14,337 nucleotides of DNA from JBDRCC01 sp043822065 [NCBI: archaeon]. GTDB lineage: Archaea; Undinarchaeota; CAZHTU01. Location of the stretch: the NCBI GenBank assembly GCA_043822065.1, contig JBDRCC010000011.1, forward strand, positions 1 through 14,337, read 5' to 3'. Shown here piece after piece: positions 1 to 6,724 of the stretch (positions within the stretch are counted from its first letter, which is position 1; the number at the start of each line of letters is the position of its first letter). Below the pieces are notes generated by a model. The model did no database searches. It was not told the origin of the DNA and worked only from the letters and a program-made list of their open reading frames with translations. The position numbers and the translations under genes were made by a program.

Positions 1-18
1 GAGAAGCTCGAGAAATAG
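1..18 (+). CDS. Possible 3' end of a gene entering from the left edge
   Basis: In frame 1 the window opens with codons for EKLEK followed by TAG. The codon choice (GAG, AAG, CTC) matches the confident genes here, and the next gene is convergent, as expected if a plus-strand gene ends at this point. Five codons cannot prove a gene, and no function can be given. Confidence 0.3.
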   Translation, partial: EKLEK

Positions 19-42
19 AAAACTGGCAGACTGTTCTGATGG

Positions 43-315
43 CTAAAATCCCAGCTGGGTCAGCCTTATGGCCTGGAACGCCCAAAGCCTGGCAAGCCTG
101 TGCCTGACGGCGTACCCGCCAGCGTGGAATGCCTTTACCCTCCCCCAGAACTCCCCTATCTTCGCTGCCTCGACTATGCACACCAGCTCGACCTCGGAGG
201 AGATGCGGGACACGCTTTTGACATAGCCCATGCTGGCAATCTCCTTCATGAGCTGCTCCGCTGCGCTGCCGTCAAGCAATTTGACAAACAGATACCTGAG
301 GCTCTTGTTCCCCAT
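43..315 (-). CDS. Stand-alone Lrp/AsnC-type ligand-binding (RAM) domain protein
   Basis: This 90-residue protein has no DNA-binding domain. Residues 6-80 follow the beta-alpha-beta-beta-alpha-beta order of the RAM/ACT-like effector domain of Lrp/AsnC regulators: strand LRYLFVKL, helix AAEQLMKEIASMG, strand VKSVSRIS, strand VELVCIVEA, helix IGEFWGRVKAF, final strand. In that family the domain binds small effectors such as amino acids and forms dimers or higher oligomers; single-domain archaeal versions are known. The C-terminal tail (about 80-90) is less typical. The start is ATG, with an AT-rich TATA-like stretch at 341-349 about 30 bp upstream, so transcription is probably leaderless. It is divergent from the gene at 400. 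The effector is unknown. The fold call rests on pattern only. Confidence 0.65.
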   Translation of the reverse strand: MGNKSLRYLFVKLLDGSAAEQLMKEIASMGYVKSVSRISSEVELVCIVEAAKIGEFWGRVKAFHAGGYAVRHRLARLWAFQAIRLTQLGF

Positions 316-340
316 AGAAAAATATATTCCCCCTGCCCCT

Positions 341-349
341 TAATATATC
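341..349 (-). promoter_or_regulatory. TATA-like box for the minus-strand RAM gene
   Basis: On the minus strand this reads GATATATTA, centred about 30 bp upstream of the ATG at 315. That is the spacing of a near-leaderless archaeal promoter. No Shine-Dalgarno sequence is seen before the ATG. Confidence 0.45.
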
Positions 350-369
350 TTCCCCATAAAGAAGAAACC

Positions 370-376
370 TTTTTAT
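370..376 (+). promoter_or_regulatory. TATA-like box for the gene at 400
   Basis: TTTTTAT is centred 27 bp before the ATG at 400, so the transcript is expected to start at or next to that ATG. This decides the start against longer upstream readings of the same frame. Confidence 0.5.
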
Positions 377-399
377 CCAGCCTCCACCAGTATTATCCC

Positions 400-843
400 A
401 TGGCGCTCACAAAACCCATCGAGCTCATTGAGCTGAACTGCAGCTCGTGCTTCCACCTCCGCGCACGCCTGCGGAAGGACAGGGCGCGCGCCACCCTAGC
501 AATCCAGTACAAGCGCGCAAAGGTCGCAGCCTTCCTCACCGAGAAGCTCGCAGAGGACGCAGGCCTGGGCCAGATACACTTCCTCCCAAACACCTTCGGC
601 AAGCTCCAGGGCACGCGGCTTGAGATGTTCTCAGGCGAGGAGAAGTTCAGCCCGACAGAGCTCGCAGGCCTCCCTGACGACGACGCCCTCAAGATATTCA
701 AGGAGAAGCCAATCCAGAAGGCGATAAAATCATACGACAAGGTCCTCAGCCACTGCAATTCCTGCTTCAAAAGCCGCAACGACGAGTCAGCGGCGGAATA
801 CCGCGGGAAATTCTTAAAGTCAGCAAAGGAAAAGCTCGAATAG
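400..843 (+). CDS. Small double-CxxC protein, probably zinc-binding, function unknown
   Basis: I do not recognise this 147-residue protein. It is hydrophilic and rich in Lys, Glu and Ala, with no signal peptide or membrane segment. It has exactly four cysteines in two CxxC pairs: NCSSCF at residues 13-18 and HCNSCF at 118-123. They are about 100 residues apart, and each is followed by a basic stretch. This is what a single structural Zn site joining the two ends of a domain would look like, but metal binding is inferred. The reading frame stays open upstream to about position 100. The ATG at 400 is preferred because of the TATA-like box 27 bp upstream and because a longer version would run through the divergent promoter and the opposite gene. 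Its 3' end meets the convergent ABC permease gene with a 4-bp gap. Confidence 0.7.
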   Translation: MALTKPIELIELNCSSCFHLRARLRKDRARATLAIQYKRAKVAAFLTEKLAEDAGLGQIHFLPNTFGKLQGTRLEMFSGEEKFSPTELAGLPDDDALKIFKEKPIQKAIKSYDKVLSHCNSCFKSRNDESAAEYRGKFLKSAKEKLE

Positions 844-847
844 CCGA

Positions 848-2086
848 CTACTCATACCTCAGCGCATCAACCGGCTTCAGCTTCGACGCCCTGTACGCAG
901 GCACCGCGCCGGCAATCATGCCTATGCTTATCGAAATCCCGAACGCAAAGGCAACCAGGTTCAGGGGAATTGCGGTCGTCAGCATCCCTCCCTGCCCCAT
1001 TATCCTTACGCCTATGGACGGCAGGGTATAGGATATGGCCGCCCCGAGGCTTATCCCGAGCACCCCCCCGACGACCCCCACCAGCGCTGCATTCAGCAGG
1101 AATATTACCGTTATGTCCCTGTTCTTCGCGCCAATCGCCTTCATTATCCCGATCTCCTTCGTCTTCTCAAGCACTGACGTGAACATGGTATTCGCAATCC
1201 CAACCGCCCCGACAATCAGCGACACCGCGGCTATTGCGCCAAGGAAAATGGTCATGGTGCTGGTTATCGCCGAGATGTTTTCCTGCATCACCTTTGCGGA
1301 TGTGATTGAGTAGTCCTTTTTCCGTTCGGTGACGTGCCTGGAAGCCATCAGCTTGCTGTCCGCGTCCGCTATTATCTGGTCGACGTATGACTCGTCCTCA
1401 GCCTTTAGCGTGATTGAGTTGTAGATGCCGTGGACTGCGTCCTCCAGGACGGTTTCCGCGGCGCTGATTGGCATTATTATGCTCCTGTCGTCCGTTCCCT
1501 CCGCCAGTATGCCTACTATCTTGAAGGGGCTGCCTTCGATGGTCAGCACCCGGTTCACCGCAAGCGGCTGCTTGAACGTGCTCTGTGCAAGCCTGTATCC
1601 TACAACGACTACATTGCTGTCGCCTGGCCCCAGGAGCCTGCCTGAGTCAAGCTCCGCTGTCGTGATGTACTTCCACACAGCAGGGTCCACCCCGGTCACC
1701 GACATGGTCGTTTTCTCTCCAAGATAGTATATCTCCGCCCTTCCGGAGATTGTCCCCTCTATGAACTTTACCCCACTGATGGAGCGGAGTACCTGGATGT
1801 CGCGGGTGGTGAGGTTTCCTCCGCTTGACGCCGCCTGGAAGCCTTCATCAAAATGCGCCTCCCTGAAGCCGCCCATCGCCCTGGAGCCGCCCGGGCTTAT
1901 CGTTATGATGTCAGCCCCAAGGCCGCCAAGCCTGCTCTCTATGCTCTGCTGCATCCCCTCGCCGATGGAAACTATCGCAACGACCGCGGCTACGCCTATG
2001 ACGATGCCGATTATCGTCAGCCAGCTGCGGAGCTTGCTGTGCAACAGGATGTTCGCTGCCAGCTTGACGGAAGTTGCGAATTTCAC
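848..2086 (-). CDS. MacB/FtsX-like ABC transporter permease
   Basis: This 412-residue membrane subunit of a type VII (MacB-like) ABC system has the usual four-helix layout. TM1 is at about 22-41, after the motif SKLRSWLTIIGIVIGVAAVV. A large extracytoplasmic MacB_PCD-type domain follows at about 42-272. TM2 (about 276-302), TM3 (about 326-352) and TM4 (about 374-398) end in the family signature RASKLKPVDALRYE. The cytoplasmic stretch EKTKEIGIMKAIGAKNRDI between TM2 and TM3 is the coupling helix region that touches the ATPase. The length is normal for the family. The start is GTG at 2086, two bases after the TGA of the upstream gene, so the genes are translationally linked. MacB-type systems use ATP to move a periplasmic or surface partner rather than to pump through the membrane. 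The substrate here is unknown; the neighbouring surface protein is the natural partner. Confidence 0.92.
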   Translation of the reverse strand: MKFATSVKLAANILLHSKLRSWLTIIGIVIGVAAVVAIVSIGEGMQQSIESRLGGLGADIITISPGGSRAMGGFREAHFDEGFQAASSGGNLTTRDIQVLRSISGVKFIEGTISGRAEIYYLGEKTTMSVTGVDPAVWKYITTAELDSGRLLGPGDSNVVVVGYRLAQSTFKQPLAVNRVLTIEGSPFKIVGILAEGTDDRSIIMPISAAETVLEDAVHGIYNSITLKAEDESYVDQIIADADSKLMASRHVTERKKDYSITSAKVMQENISAITSTMTIFLGAIAAVSLIVGAVGIANTMFTSVLEKTKEIGIMKAIGAKNRDITVIFLLNAALVGVVGGVLGISLGAAISYTLPSIGVRIMGQGGMLTTAIPLNLVAFAFGISISIGMIAGAVPAYRASKLKPVDALRYE

Positions 2087-2088
2087 TT

Positions 2089-3399
2089 TCAGGCCTTCTT
2101 CTTTTCCTTAGAGCACTTCAGGCAGGGCAAAAGCCTCTTTCCCTGCTTGTAGCACTTCTTGTACCAAACCGCGCCCGCAGCTAAGACCAAAAGGACAATT
2201 CCATACGTCCTCAGCTTGCTGCCGCCTGCCGTTCCTGCCCTCTGCGGCATGCCTGTCGCAGTGGCTGTGCCGTCGGTAATGCTCCTGAACTGGATTGGAA
2301 CCTCCTTCTCCACCGAATGCCTCTTCCCGGTGGTGTCGGTGTACTCCACAAGCACCTTCAGGTTTCCGCCGCCGGCCTGTGCGCCCCCCGCGCTCTGGGC
2401 GTCCTTCAGCTGTGCAGCGCGCTCTTCCCTGCTCATTGCAGAGAAGTCGCCCGACGCGAAGCCCTGCGCTATCTGGAATGAGACTATCGTGTAGTCGCCC
2501 CTGTCGAGGTTGCCCACTATCGAAGCCGTGCTCCCTGACACCCTGAAGCTAGGCTGGTCCGGCACCCTTACTGTCACGGAATACGCCGGGTTGTTCCCTG
2601 TGTTTGCGACCGAAAGCGAGGTCTGCCCGGACGAGCTTTCAGAGAACGTCACGTCAAAGTCGGTCTCGCCGCCGACGAATATCCCAGCTTTTGTGCTGAC
2701 CGCGGATGACGAGCCGGAGGAGCTCTCGAACGTCAGCGTCATGTCAAGCTGGTACAGCCCGGGGTTTGCGTCTATCCCTGCGACAACAATGTACTCTATC
2801 TCCGCCGTCTGGCCGGCGCCTATGTACTTGACGTACTTAGTATTATCCGAATACACCGGAAGTATCACCCCGTCAGCCTCCTCCCACGAGAACCTGACAT
2901 TTTGCATGGAGGATGAGCCCCTGTTCTCTATTGTGAACTTTAATGTGGTCTCCTGCCCTGGCTCGAGCTTGGACTTGTCAAGGGTTATGGCCTGCGAGTA
3001 CTTCGTGCTGCTTATGTCTATGTCAAAGCTTTTGGTTATCCCGCCATACGCCAGCTTCACCTTGTAAGTCCCCTGGACAGCGTCCTTGTCGACGAGGACC
3101 TTGAACTTCTGTATCGACGCAGAGAGCTCCTGCTGGTAAGCCGCCAATGTGTTTATCTGCCTGGAGTAGTCCTCCCCGGAGACCTCACTGAACGGGTACT
3201 CTGGGAGCAGCTCCACCGCCACGTTATTCAGCGTCGTGCTGCCGGTGTTCTCAATGCTGAACCTCAGCTCCACTATGTCGCCGGTGTCTGCCGGGTCAGG
3301 GCTCTGGCTCACGAACGACGCATCTACCGCCGCGGCATGGCCTAAAGCCGAAAACAGCACTACTACCAGCAGGCAGCCAACTAACAGGTTTGCTCTCAT
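2089..3399 (-). CDS. Secreted, C-terminally anchored COG1361-like surface protein of the ABC operon
   Basis: This 436-residue protein has a signal peptide (about 1-24, hydrophobic LLVGCLLVVVLFSALG) and then repeated Ig-like/CARDB-type beta domains. The repeats show as recurring phrases: LRFSIENTGSTTLNNV (45-60), LKFTIENRGSSSMQNV (153-168) and LSVANTGNNPAYSVTV (262-277). A small-residue linker rich in Ala, Gly and Thr (about 332-394) leads to one membrane helix (about 398-413). A short basic cytoplasmic tail has three Cys (416, 426, 429). This is the COG1361 S-layer-like architecture often coded with archaeal MacB-like transporters. Its ATG overlaps the ATPase stop in an ATGA arrangement, and a strong ribosome binding site precedes it. 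It probably acts as the extracytoplasmic partner of the permease, but the role is inferred. The conserved-looking Cys tail is unusual for an anchor. Confidence 0.85.
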   Translation of the reverse strand: MRANLLVGCLLVVVLFSALGHAAAVDASFVSQSPDPADTGDIVELRFSIENTGSTTLNNVAVELLPEYPFSEVSGEDYSRQINTLAAYQQELSASIQKFKVLVDKDAVQGTYKVKLAYGGITKSFDIDISSTKYSQAITLDKSKLEPGQETTLKFTIENRGSSSMQNVRFSWEEADGVILPVYSDNTKYVKYIGAGQTAEIEYIVVAGIDANPGLYQLDMTLTFESSSGSSSAVSTKAGIFVGGETDFDVTFSESSSGQTSLSVANTGNNPAYSVTVRVPDQPSFRVSGSTASIVGNLDRGDYTIVSFQIAQGFASGDFSAMSREERAAQLKDAQSAGGAQAGGGNLKVLVEYTDTTGKRHSVEKEVPIQFRSITDGTATATGMPQRAGTAGGSKLRTYGIVLLVLAAGAVWYKKCYKQGKRLLPCLKCSKEKKKA

Positions 3400-4103
3400 T
3401 CTTTTTTCCTCCTTCTTTTGTTCTGGGTTATCCGCTCCACCTGCCCGTCCTTGAGGTACACTATCCTTTCTGCATACTGCACAAGGTGCAGGTCGTGGGT
3501 GACTATGATGAGGGTCGTGCCCTTCTTTTTATGTATGTCCGACAGGAACTTCATTATGAACTCCCCGCTCTTGCTGTCCAGGTTCCCTGTCGGCTCGTCC
3601 GCGAGTATTATGTCCGGGTCAACCGAAAGCGCGCGGGCGATTGCAACCCTCTGCCTCTCCCCGCCAGAAAGCTGGGACGGCAGGTGGCGCATCCTGTCCC
3701 CGAGCCCGACCAGCGTGAGAAGCTCAGCCGACTTTTTCCTCGCCACCCCTGTGTCCACGTCCTGGATCTCAAGCGGCAGCATGACGTTCTCAAGGGCGGT
3801 AAGCGTCGGGATGAGGTTGAACTGCTGGAATATGAAGCCTATCTGCTTTCCCCGGGTCTGGGCAAGGTCTGACTCAGTCAGGCTTTCTATGTCCTTCCCT
3901 GCGAGGTATATCTTCCCCTTAGTCGGCAGGTCAAGGCACCCGACAAGGTTCATAACAGTGCTCTTCCCGCTCCCGCTCGGCCCGGCTATTGCAAGGAACT
4001 CCCCCTTCCTGACGTCGAGGCTTATCCCCCGTATGGCCGGGACTTCGACTTCCCCCATCTGGTAAACCTTCCAGGCATCATCTAGTTTTATTATCGGCTG
4101 CAT
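3396..4103 (-). CDS. ABC transporter ATPase, LolD/MacB type
   Basis: This 235-residue nucleotide-binding subunit is complete. The A-loop region is around Y14, Walker A GPSGSGKS is at 41-48, and the Q-loop is at FQQFNL (92-97). The signature LSGGERQ is at 145-151, Walker B with the catalytic Glu is ILADE (166-170), the D-loop NLD is at 174-176 and the switch His is at 203 (VTHD). The motif GERQRVAIARAL and the length are typical of the LolD/MacB/FtsE branch that drives four-helix permeases. The C-terminus ends in a basic run (KRRRKKE). It is first in a three-gene operon with the surface protein and the permease. Its promoter lies in the 4104-4238 gap, inside inverted repeats that probably bind the divergent membrane regulator, so repression or induction by that protein is likely. 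Confidence 0.95.
   Translation of the reverse strand: MQPIIKLDDAWKVYQMGEVEVPAIRGISLDVRKGEFLAIAGPSGSGKSTVMNLVGCLDLPTKGKIYLAGKDIESLTESDLAQTRGKQIGFIFQQFNLIPTLTALENVMLPLEIQDVDTGVARKKSAELLTLVGLGDRMRHLPSQLSGGERQRVAIARALSVDPDIILADEPTGNLDSKSGEFIMKFLSDIHKKKGTTLIIVTHDLHLVQYAERIVYLKDGQVERITQNKRRRKKE
3408..3412 (-). promoter_or_regulatory. Strong ribosome binding site inside the ABC operon
   Basis: The minus strand reads GGAGG, 8 nt before the ATG at 3399 and inside the last codons of the ATPase gene. The operon-internal gene thus uses Shine-Dalgarno initiation while the transcript-leading genes here look leaderless. Confidence 0.6.
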
Positions 4104-4115
4104 GCAAATTCTATA

Positions 4116-4199
4116 GTTTCATATAAATGAAACCATATATGGACTTATTCGAAACCATACGGCTTGGTATCAGCAACCACTAAATATGGTTTCATTTAT
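4116..4199. promoter_or_regulatory. Multi-site operator between the ABC operon and its membrane regulator
   Basis: A 16-bp sequence, ATAAATGAAACCATAT, occurs at 4123-4138, and its perfect reverse complement lies at 4184-4199, with centres 61 bp apart. A third partial copy, GAAACCATA, is at 4151-4159. The first copy is also part of a local dyad, GTTTCAT-N4-ATGAAAC (4116-4133), and abuts the palindrome CCATATATGG (4133-4142). TATA-like sequences of the minus-strand ATPase promoter lie within the first copy or the palindrome, and the last copy sits just upstream of the TATA box of the regulator gene. This arrangement is expected for one dimeric wHTH protein controlling both directions. The sequence repeats are seen directly; the binding protein is inferred from position. 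Confidence 0.65.
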
Positions 4200-4216
4200 C
4201 CTTGACCATGCCAAAA

Positions 4217-4225
4217 CTTAAATAA
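4217..4225 (+). promoter_or_regulatory. TATA-like box for the membrane regulator gene
   Basis: CTTAAATAA, preceded by an A-rich BRE-like stretch (CCAAAA), is centred 27 bp before the ATG at 4248 but only 18 bp before the ATG at 4239. It therefore favours the second ATG as a leaderless start. Confidence 0.5.
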
Positions 4226-4247
4226 GTGCAGTCCAAATATGCCAAAC

Positions 4248-4805
4248 ATGACAAAGGAAAAGAACAGGAAGATAGTGCTCGGCATCGGCATAGTCGTCGC
4301 CTTTCTCCTGCTGCTCCTGGTTTTGAACTCCTACGTCGGCTACCGGGCGGCTGAGCGGAGGAACACGTGGCTTGAGGGGGAGATGCGGCAGAACCTTACA
4401 GCCGAGCAGTTCTCCCACTTTGAGGCAGGCAAGAGGATGGAGCGGCCGTCCCAGTTTACCTCCCTCTTTTTGCTCGTCCCGGCACTTCTTGGGGTCTTTG
4501 TCGGCGTCCTAGTCTACTATGTGACCTCAGAGAAGATTGTCGAAAAGGAGCACCAGATAGAGAAGAACACTAAGATAATACTCAACTTCCTCGGTCCGGA
4601 GGAGAAGAAGATAGTCCACACCCTGCTCGCGAACGGGGGCAGCATCAACCAGTACGAGCTCACCCGCCTCCCGGACCTGAACAAGGTAAAGACCCACAGG
4701 ATTCTCCAGAAGCTTGAGCAGAAAGGTGTAATTACGAAGCAGCACCTCGGCAAAATAAACAAGATAGCCCTCCACAAGGAATTGTACGAGGTCCTCAAGG
4801 ACTGA
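4248..4805 (+). CDS. Membrane-anchored winged-helix transcriptional regulator (COG2512-like)
   Basis: The protein has 185 residues from the ATG at 4248, or 188 from the ATG at 4239; the TATA spacing favours 4248. It has two membrane helices: IVLGIGIVVAFLLLLLVL near residues 9-29, and LFLLVPALLGVFVGVLVYYV near 73-92. A polar 40-residue stretch lies between them and is probably extracytoplasmic. A short charged coiled-coil linker (VEKEHQIEKNTK) leads to a C-terminal winged helix (about 116-183). There, INQYELTRLPDLNKVKTHRILQKLEQKGVI matches the helix-turn-helix plus wing of MarR/COG2512-type regulators. The outer loop may sense an envelope signal and pass it to DNA through the cytoplasmic wHTH. 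It is divergent from the ABC operon and separated from it by a perfect inverted repeat, so it probably controls that operon and itself. The ligand is unknown. Confidence 0.85.
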   Translation: MTKEKNRKIVLGIGIVVAFLLLLLVLNSYVGYRAAERRNTWLEGEMRQNLTAEQFSHFEAGKRMERPSQFTSLFLLVPALLGVFVGVLVYYVTSEKIVEKEHQIEKNTKIILNFLGPEEKKIVHTLLANGGSINQYELTRLPDLNKVKTHRILQKLEQKGVITKQHLGKINKIALHKELYEVLKD

Positions 4806-4894
4806 GGCAGCCAACGCCAGTTCCGCTTCTTTTCAAACAATATGAATGATAGCATTTTATACGCCGCCACCCAATATTTATGCCGGTGCTATGA

Positions 4895-5224
4895 ATGACT
4901 AAAATAGAATTTACAGGCCTCAATGAAATGGCTTCAAGCGAAGAGAAAATAGGCGAGCTCAAGAACAATGTCAACAGCTTTCAGTTCCGGATGGATTTTC
5001 CTGATTCAGACAGGGGCGATATCCTGTCCCTGATCAATAAATGCGGCTTAAGCTCCAAGCCAAACAAGCGCGCAGAGTTTAGGTCTGACGTCGTGAACGG
5101 CTTCCTTAAGGGAGAACGCGCCGTACTGGTCTCTTGCCGGGGCTCCACGCTCAATGTGCTTTATTTCAAGCTGAAGAATGCTGGCTACCGCCTGTCGAAT
5201 GGCGGCGGCGTGTTTGTCCATTGA
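4895..5224 (+). CDS. Hypothetical protein, 109 residues
   Basis: I do not recognise this protein. It is soluble, with no signal peptide or membrane helix. Two short beta-rich parts (FQFRMDFP and RAVLVSCRGSTLNVLYFKLKNAGY) flank a helical, basic middle. The last 35 residues resemble a small alpha/beta unit ending in GGGVFVH. Codon use (AAG, CTG, GGC-rich) is like its neighbours, so it is probably a real gene. A TATA-like ATTTTATA at 4855-4862 would place the transcript start a few bases before the ATG at 4895. Another ATG at 4891 is out of frame and stops at once. It converges with the lipoprotein gene at 5263-5586. Confidence 0.6.
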   Translation: MTKIEFTGLNEMASSEEKIGELKNNVNSFQFRMDFPDSDRGDILSLINKCGLSSKPNKRAEFRSDVVNGFLKGERAVLVSCRGSTLNVLYFKLKNAGYRLSNGGGVFVH

Positions 5225-5262
5225 ACTAAATCCGCGCCTTCAAACGGTTAGGCTATCACAAT

Positions 5263-5586
5263 CTACTCCGGCAGCAGCCCCGGCAGCAGCCCGGTGCATC
5301 TCCAGTTCGTCTCTGCCGCCATTGTCTCCTCCGAGACAACGCAGGCCGGATTTGTGCAGAACTCTTTTGCCTCAGCCGGCTCAAGGTCAATCCACCAGGT
5401 CGTTGTCACTTCATTGTACACGAACGAATCCTTCAGCGCCCCGTCATCCATGCACGGGCTCGCTTCCGCTATTGCGTACGCCTCCTCCCTGGAAATGAGG
5501 CCCTGCGGCTCGCCGTAATCCTGCCCTCCGGCGGAAACGCACCCTAGCAGAAACACTACAAGCAAAATGAAAAACCGCCTTACCAT
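5263..5586 (-). CDS. Small Cys-rich lipoprotein, conserved type seen in DPANN/CPR genomes
   Basis: This is a 107-residue exported protein. The N-terminus MVRRFFILLVVFLLGC is a lipoprotein signal peptide with a lipobox-like LLGC, making C16 the probable lipid-anchored residue. The mature part carries C45, C77, C82 and C97 around the phrases SFVYNEVTTTWWIDLEP, CTNPACVVSEE and NWRCTGLLP. From memory these phrases recur in small secreted proteins of DPANN archaea and CPR bacteria; no function is known to me. Four cysteines suggest two disulfides outside the cell. The ATG at 5586 is chosen over the in-frame ATG at 5625 because the shorter form begins directly with the signal peptide, and a TATA-like box (5608-5616) is centred 26 bp upstream. 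The 3' end converges on the hypothetical gene at 4895-5224. Confidence 0.78.
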   Translation of the reverse strand: MVRRFFILLVVFLLGCVSAGGQDYGEPQGLISREEAYAIAEASPCMDDGALKDSFVYNEVTTTWWIDLEPAEAKEFCTNPACVVSEETMAAETNWRCTGLLPGLLPE

Positions 5587-5607
5587 ACGCCCAACTAATC
5601 CCAACTG

Positions 5608-5616
5608 CTTTTTATC
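5608..5616 (-). promoter_or_regulatory. TATA-like box for the lipoprotein gene
   Basis: The minus strand reads GATAAAAAG, centred 26 bp upstream of the ATG at 5586. It supports the shorter start. Confidence 0.5.
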
Positions 5617-5739
5617 ATTTATCATTTGCCCCCAGCAAGGCTTAAATACAAATGCGCCAAATGCCGCCTATGCCTGCGGCACTTGCTTTCGTGCAGCTAA
5701 AGCCCAAAGAATGATTGCCAAGCAGCCTAAGGTGCCAAT

Positions 5740-5964
5740 TCACCTGACTTTCGAGAATTTTTCATGCGCTGCGGTAGTCAACAGTGACAAGGCAGCCGCC
5801 ACAGCAACATCTTGAAACGGCGTTGCAGAGGCATACCCGTAATTCCACAATACGACTAGCAGCAGCCAAACTCCAAAAATAGCAATCCAATTCTTTGCCG
5901 TGACCTCTTCTACCAAAAACTGCTTTATCCTTTTAACTGCCCTATCAAAGCCCCAGGAAAACAA
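5740..5964 (-). CDS. Small two-helix membrane protein overlapping the transporter gene
   Basis: This is a 74-residue frame starting at TTG (5964). A stop lies four codons upstream and no ATG or GTG start is available, so TTG is the only usable start. The N-terminal 20 residues form a basic amphipathic helix (RAVKRIKQF). Then come two hydrophobic segments, NWIAIFGVWLLLVVLWNYGY (about 25-44) and FQDVAVAAALSLLTTAAHE (about 50-68), and a basic end. It overlaps the last 20 bases of the transporter gene and would be translated from the same message. Codon use (GTA, GTT, TTG, CTA) is richer in A/T than in the transporter gene. It may be an accessory subunit, a small unrelated membrane protein or a chance frame. 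The two-helix topology and operon position argue for a real gene. Confidence 0.5.
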   Translation of the reverse strand: MFSWGFDRAVKRIKQFLVEEVTAKNWIAIFGVWLLLVVLWNYGYASATPFQDVAVAAALSLLTTAAHEKFSKVR

Positions 5965-6655
5965 TCGCCATGCCGCTTATGAAAATCATCGCGCCCGATA
6001 TCGGGTGGATGTACTTCTCAAACGCCTTTGCAGGCAAAAGCTCAATCCCCCTCGAAAACAGGTACACCACAGCCATCATCGTGAGCACGGTCACGCTTCC
6101 GAAAAAAAGGCTTACCATGCCCACGCCAGCCAGGCTCCCTGCCGCAGCCGGGTACATCAGCAGGGGTATCAGCGGCTCGCACGGCCCCAATACAAAAATC
6201 ACGAAAAGCACCCAGGGGGTTATGTTCGCCTTCCCTTCGCCATGCACGTGGGCGTGCCCGCCTGAATGGGTGTGCATCTCCTCATGCCGGCTCCCGTCCT
6301 CATGGAAATGCACGTGCTTGTGCGGCCTGCCGCTGTAAACTGCATGCATCCCCCAGACAAAATACGCAAGCCCGAATGCAATCATCGCCCAGGCGGCGAT
6401 ATTCCCGCGGAAAGCCTCAAGCGCCTCAAGCCTGAAAACAGCCATCCCGAATGCAATGCCGACAAACCCTATGACAATCGAGCTCATCACGTGCCCTATC
6501 CCGCAGGCAGCTGTTATCGCAAGCGTCTTTGCAATCCCCCACTTGCGCGCCTTGCCCATGGCTATGAACGGTATGTAGTGGTCCGGCCCGAAAAGGGTGT
6601 GTACGAACCCAAGCGAAGCCGCAGTCACCAGTAATAAATTCAAGTCCTGTGCCAT
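5945..6655 (-). CDS. NicO/UreH-like (TauE/SafE-superfamily) membrane transporter with His-rich loop
   Basis: This is a 236-residue polytopic membrane protein with about six hydrophobic segments. The N-terminal motif HTLFGPDHYIPF (19-30) is like the H-x(n)-DH metal-binding signature of NicO/RcnA/UreH-type carriers. GIGHVMSS (52-59) and GPCEPLIP (157-164) are further polar motifs inside membrane segments. Between the third and fourth hydrophobic blocks, residues 112-138 form a loop with ten histidines (HKHVHFH, HEEMHTH, HAHVH), typical of Ni2+, Co2+ or Zn2+ handling proteins. The likely role is transport or efflux of a transition metal; the metal and direction cannot be read from the sequence. 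No urease, hydrogenase or metal regulator gene is in the window. The ATG at 6655 is clear. An AT-rich stretch at 6689-6700 may be its promoter. Confidence 0.8.
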   Translation of the reverse strand: MAQDLNLLLVTAASLGFVHTLFGPDHYIPFIAMGKARKWGIAKTLAITAACGIGHVMSSIVIGFVGIAFGMAVFRLEALEAFRGNIAAWAMIAFGLAYFVWGMHAVYSGRPHKHVHFHEDGSRHEEMHTHSGGHAHVHGEGKANITPWVLFVIFVLGPCEPLIPLLMYPAAAGSLAGVGMVSLFFGSVTVLTMMAVVYLFSRGIELLPAKAFEKYIHPISGAMIFISGMAIVFLGL

Positions 6656-6724
6656 TTAGCTCTCCGAGTCGCTAACTAACCCGCGCCATTTTTTAACCGT
6701 TTTGAATGCCGCTTATCCTAGAAA

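Noticed and set aside
100-399. Upstream extension of the double-CxxC protein frame
   Set aside because: It runs through the opposite RAM gene and the divergent promoter, and its residues look like antisense sequence. The ATG at 400 has a TATA-like box at the right distance.
1761-2152. Long plus-strand frames opposite the permease and surface-protein genes
   Set aside because: These are antisense shadows of two well-supported genes, with Pro/Arg/Ser-rich or shifted composition.
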